Shown here: piece after piece, positions 39,856 through 39,865 of the stretch
How positions within the stretch are numbered: the first letter of the stretch is position 1
Layout: each line of letters opens with the position of its first letter
Source of the DNA: a virus
Reading direction: 5' to 3' (one strand)
IMG/VR virus record: IMGVR_UViG_3300021467_000003
Span: 1-39,865 of that record
DNA: 39,865 bases
Notes under the pieces: generated by a model
Databases searched by the model: none
What the model saw: only the letters and a program-made list of their open reading frames with translations
Told to the model about the DNA's origin: nothing
Made by a program: the position numbers and the translations under genes

Positions 39856-39865
39856 TTTGAAAAAG
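39827..39865. repeat. Terminal direct repeat, right copy
   Basis: Exact duplicate of bases 1-39. See the left copy; one of the two should be removed to obtain the circular unit. Confidence 0.95.

Overview
This window looks like one complete genome unit of a tailed double-stranded DNA virus (Caudoviricetes, HK97-fold capsid, non-contractile tail). The first 39 bases recur exactly as the last 39, so the sequence closes on itself. Removing one copy leaves a 39,826-base unit that is circular or circularly permuted. Every convincing gene lies on the minus strand, so transcription runs from high to low coordinates.

An archaeal host is likely but not proven. Minus-strand leaders carry TATA-like boxes (TATTTAAATA, TTATATATAA, TATTTATATAC) at plausible distances from starts, ribosome sites are GGAGGTGA-like, and AGA/AGG arginine and ATA isoleucine codons are common. 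Exported proteins are packed with N-x-S/T sequons. UGA is a frequent stop, often in ATGA overlaps, which rules out the UGA-recoding bacterial lineages. A small-celled archaeon with a glycosylated protein envelope, perhaps DPANN, would fit.

Layout in transcription order. (1) 39855-34637: small accessory genes, including two SWIM-type zinc proteins, a cysteine-rich five-residue-repeat protein, a winged-helix protein, two nuclease-like proteins and an Imm-type superinfection-immunity membrane protein. (2) 34640-30367: packaging, with small and large terminase and a portal fused to a MuF-like domain. (3) 30370-24288: an HNH endonuclease followed by exported, sequon-rich proteins, one of them a 959-residue fibre-like protein. 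(4) 24209-20393: protease/scaffold, major capsid protein, decoration-type proteins and another exported protein. (5) 20234-10398: connectors, tail terminator, tail tube, tail-assembly chaperones with a probable +1/-2 frameshift, a very short tape-measure candidate, tail hub, baseplate proteins and a lectin-like fibre. (6) 10398-5987: a papain-like protease, a holin-like protein, an exported trypsin-like protease and a metallophosphoesterase whose active-site HxH motif is split by an intein with a homing-endonuclease domain. The section closes with a holin-like membrane protein and a strong terminator. (7) 5798-62: a separately promoted run of small genes, a ribbon-helix-helix regulator with tandem operator-like repeats, zinc proteins, a phospholipase C-like protein and a Rad52-like annealing protein.

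No DNA polymerase, primase, helicase, integrase, tRNA or CRISPR array is visible. Replication therefore probably relies on the host, with the annealing protein supporting recombination. The features most worth attention are the intein in the HxH motif, the export- and glycosylation-biased proteins embedded in the virion gene block, the recurrent beta-module insertions in connector and tail proteins, and the two-protease exit cassette.
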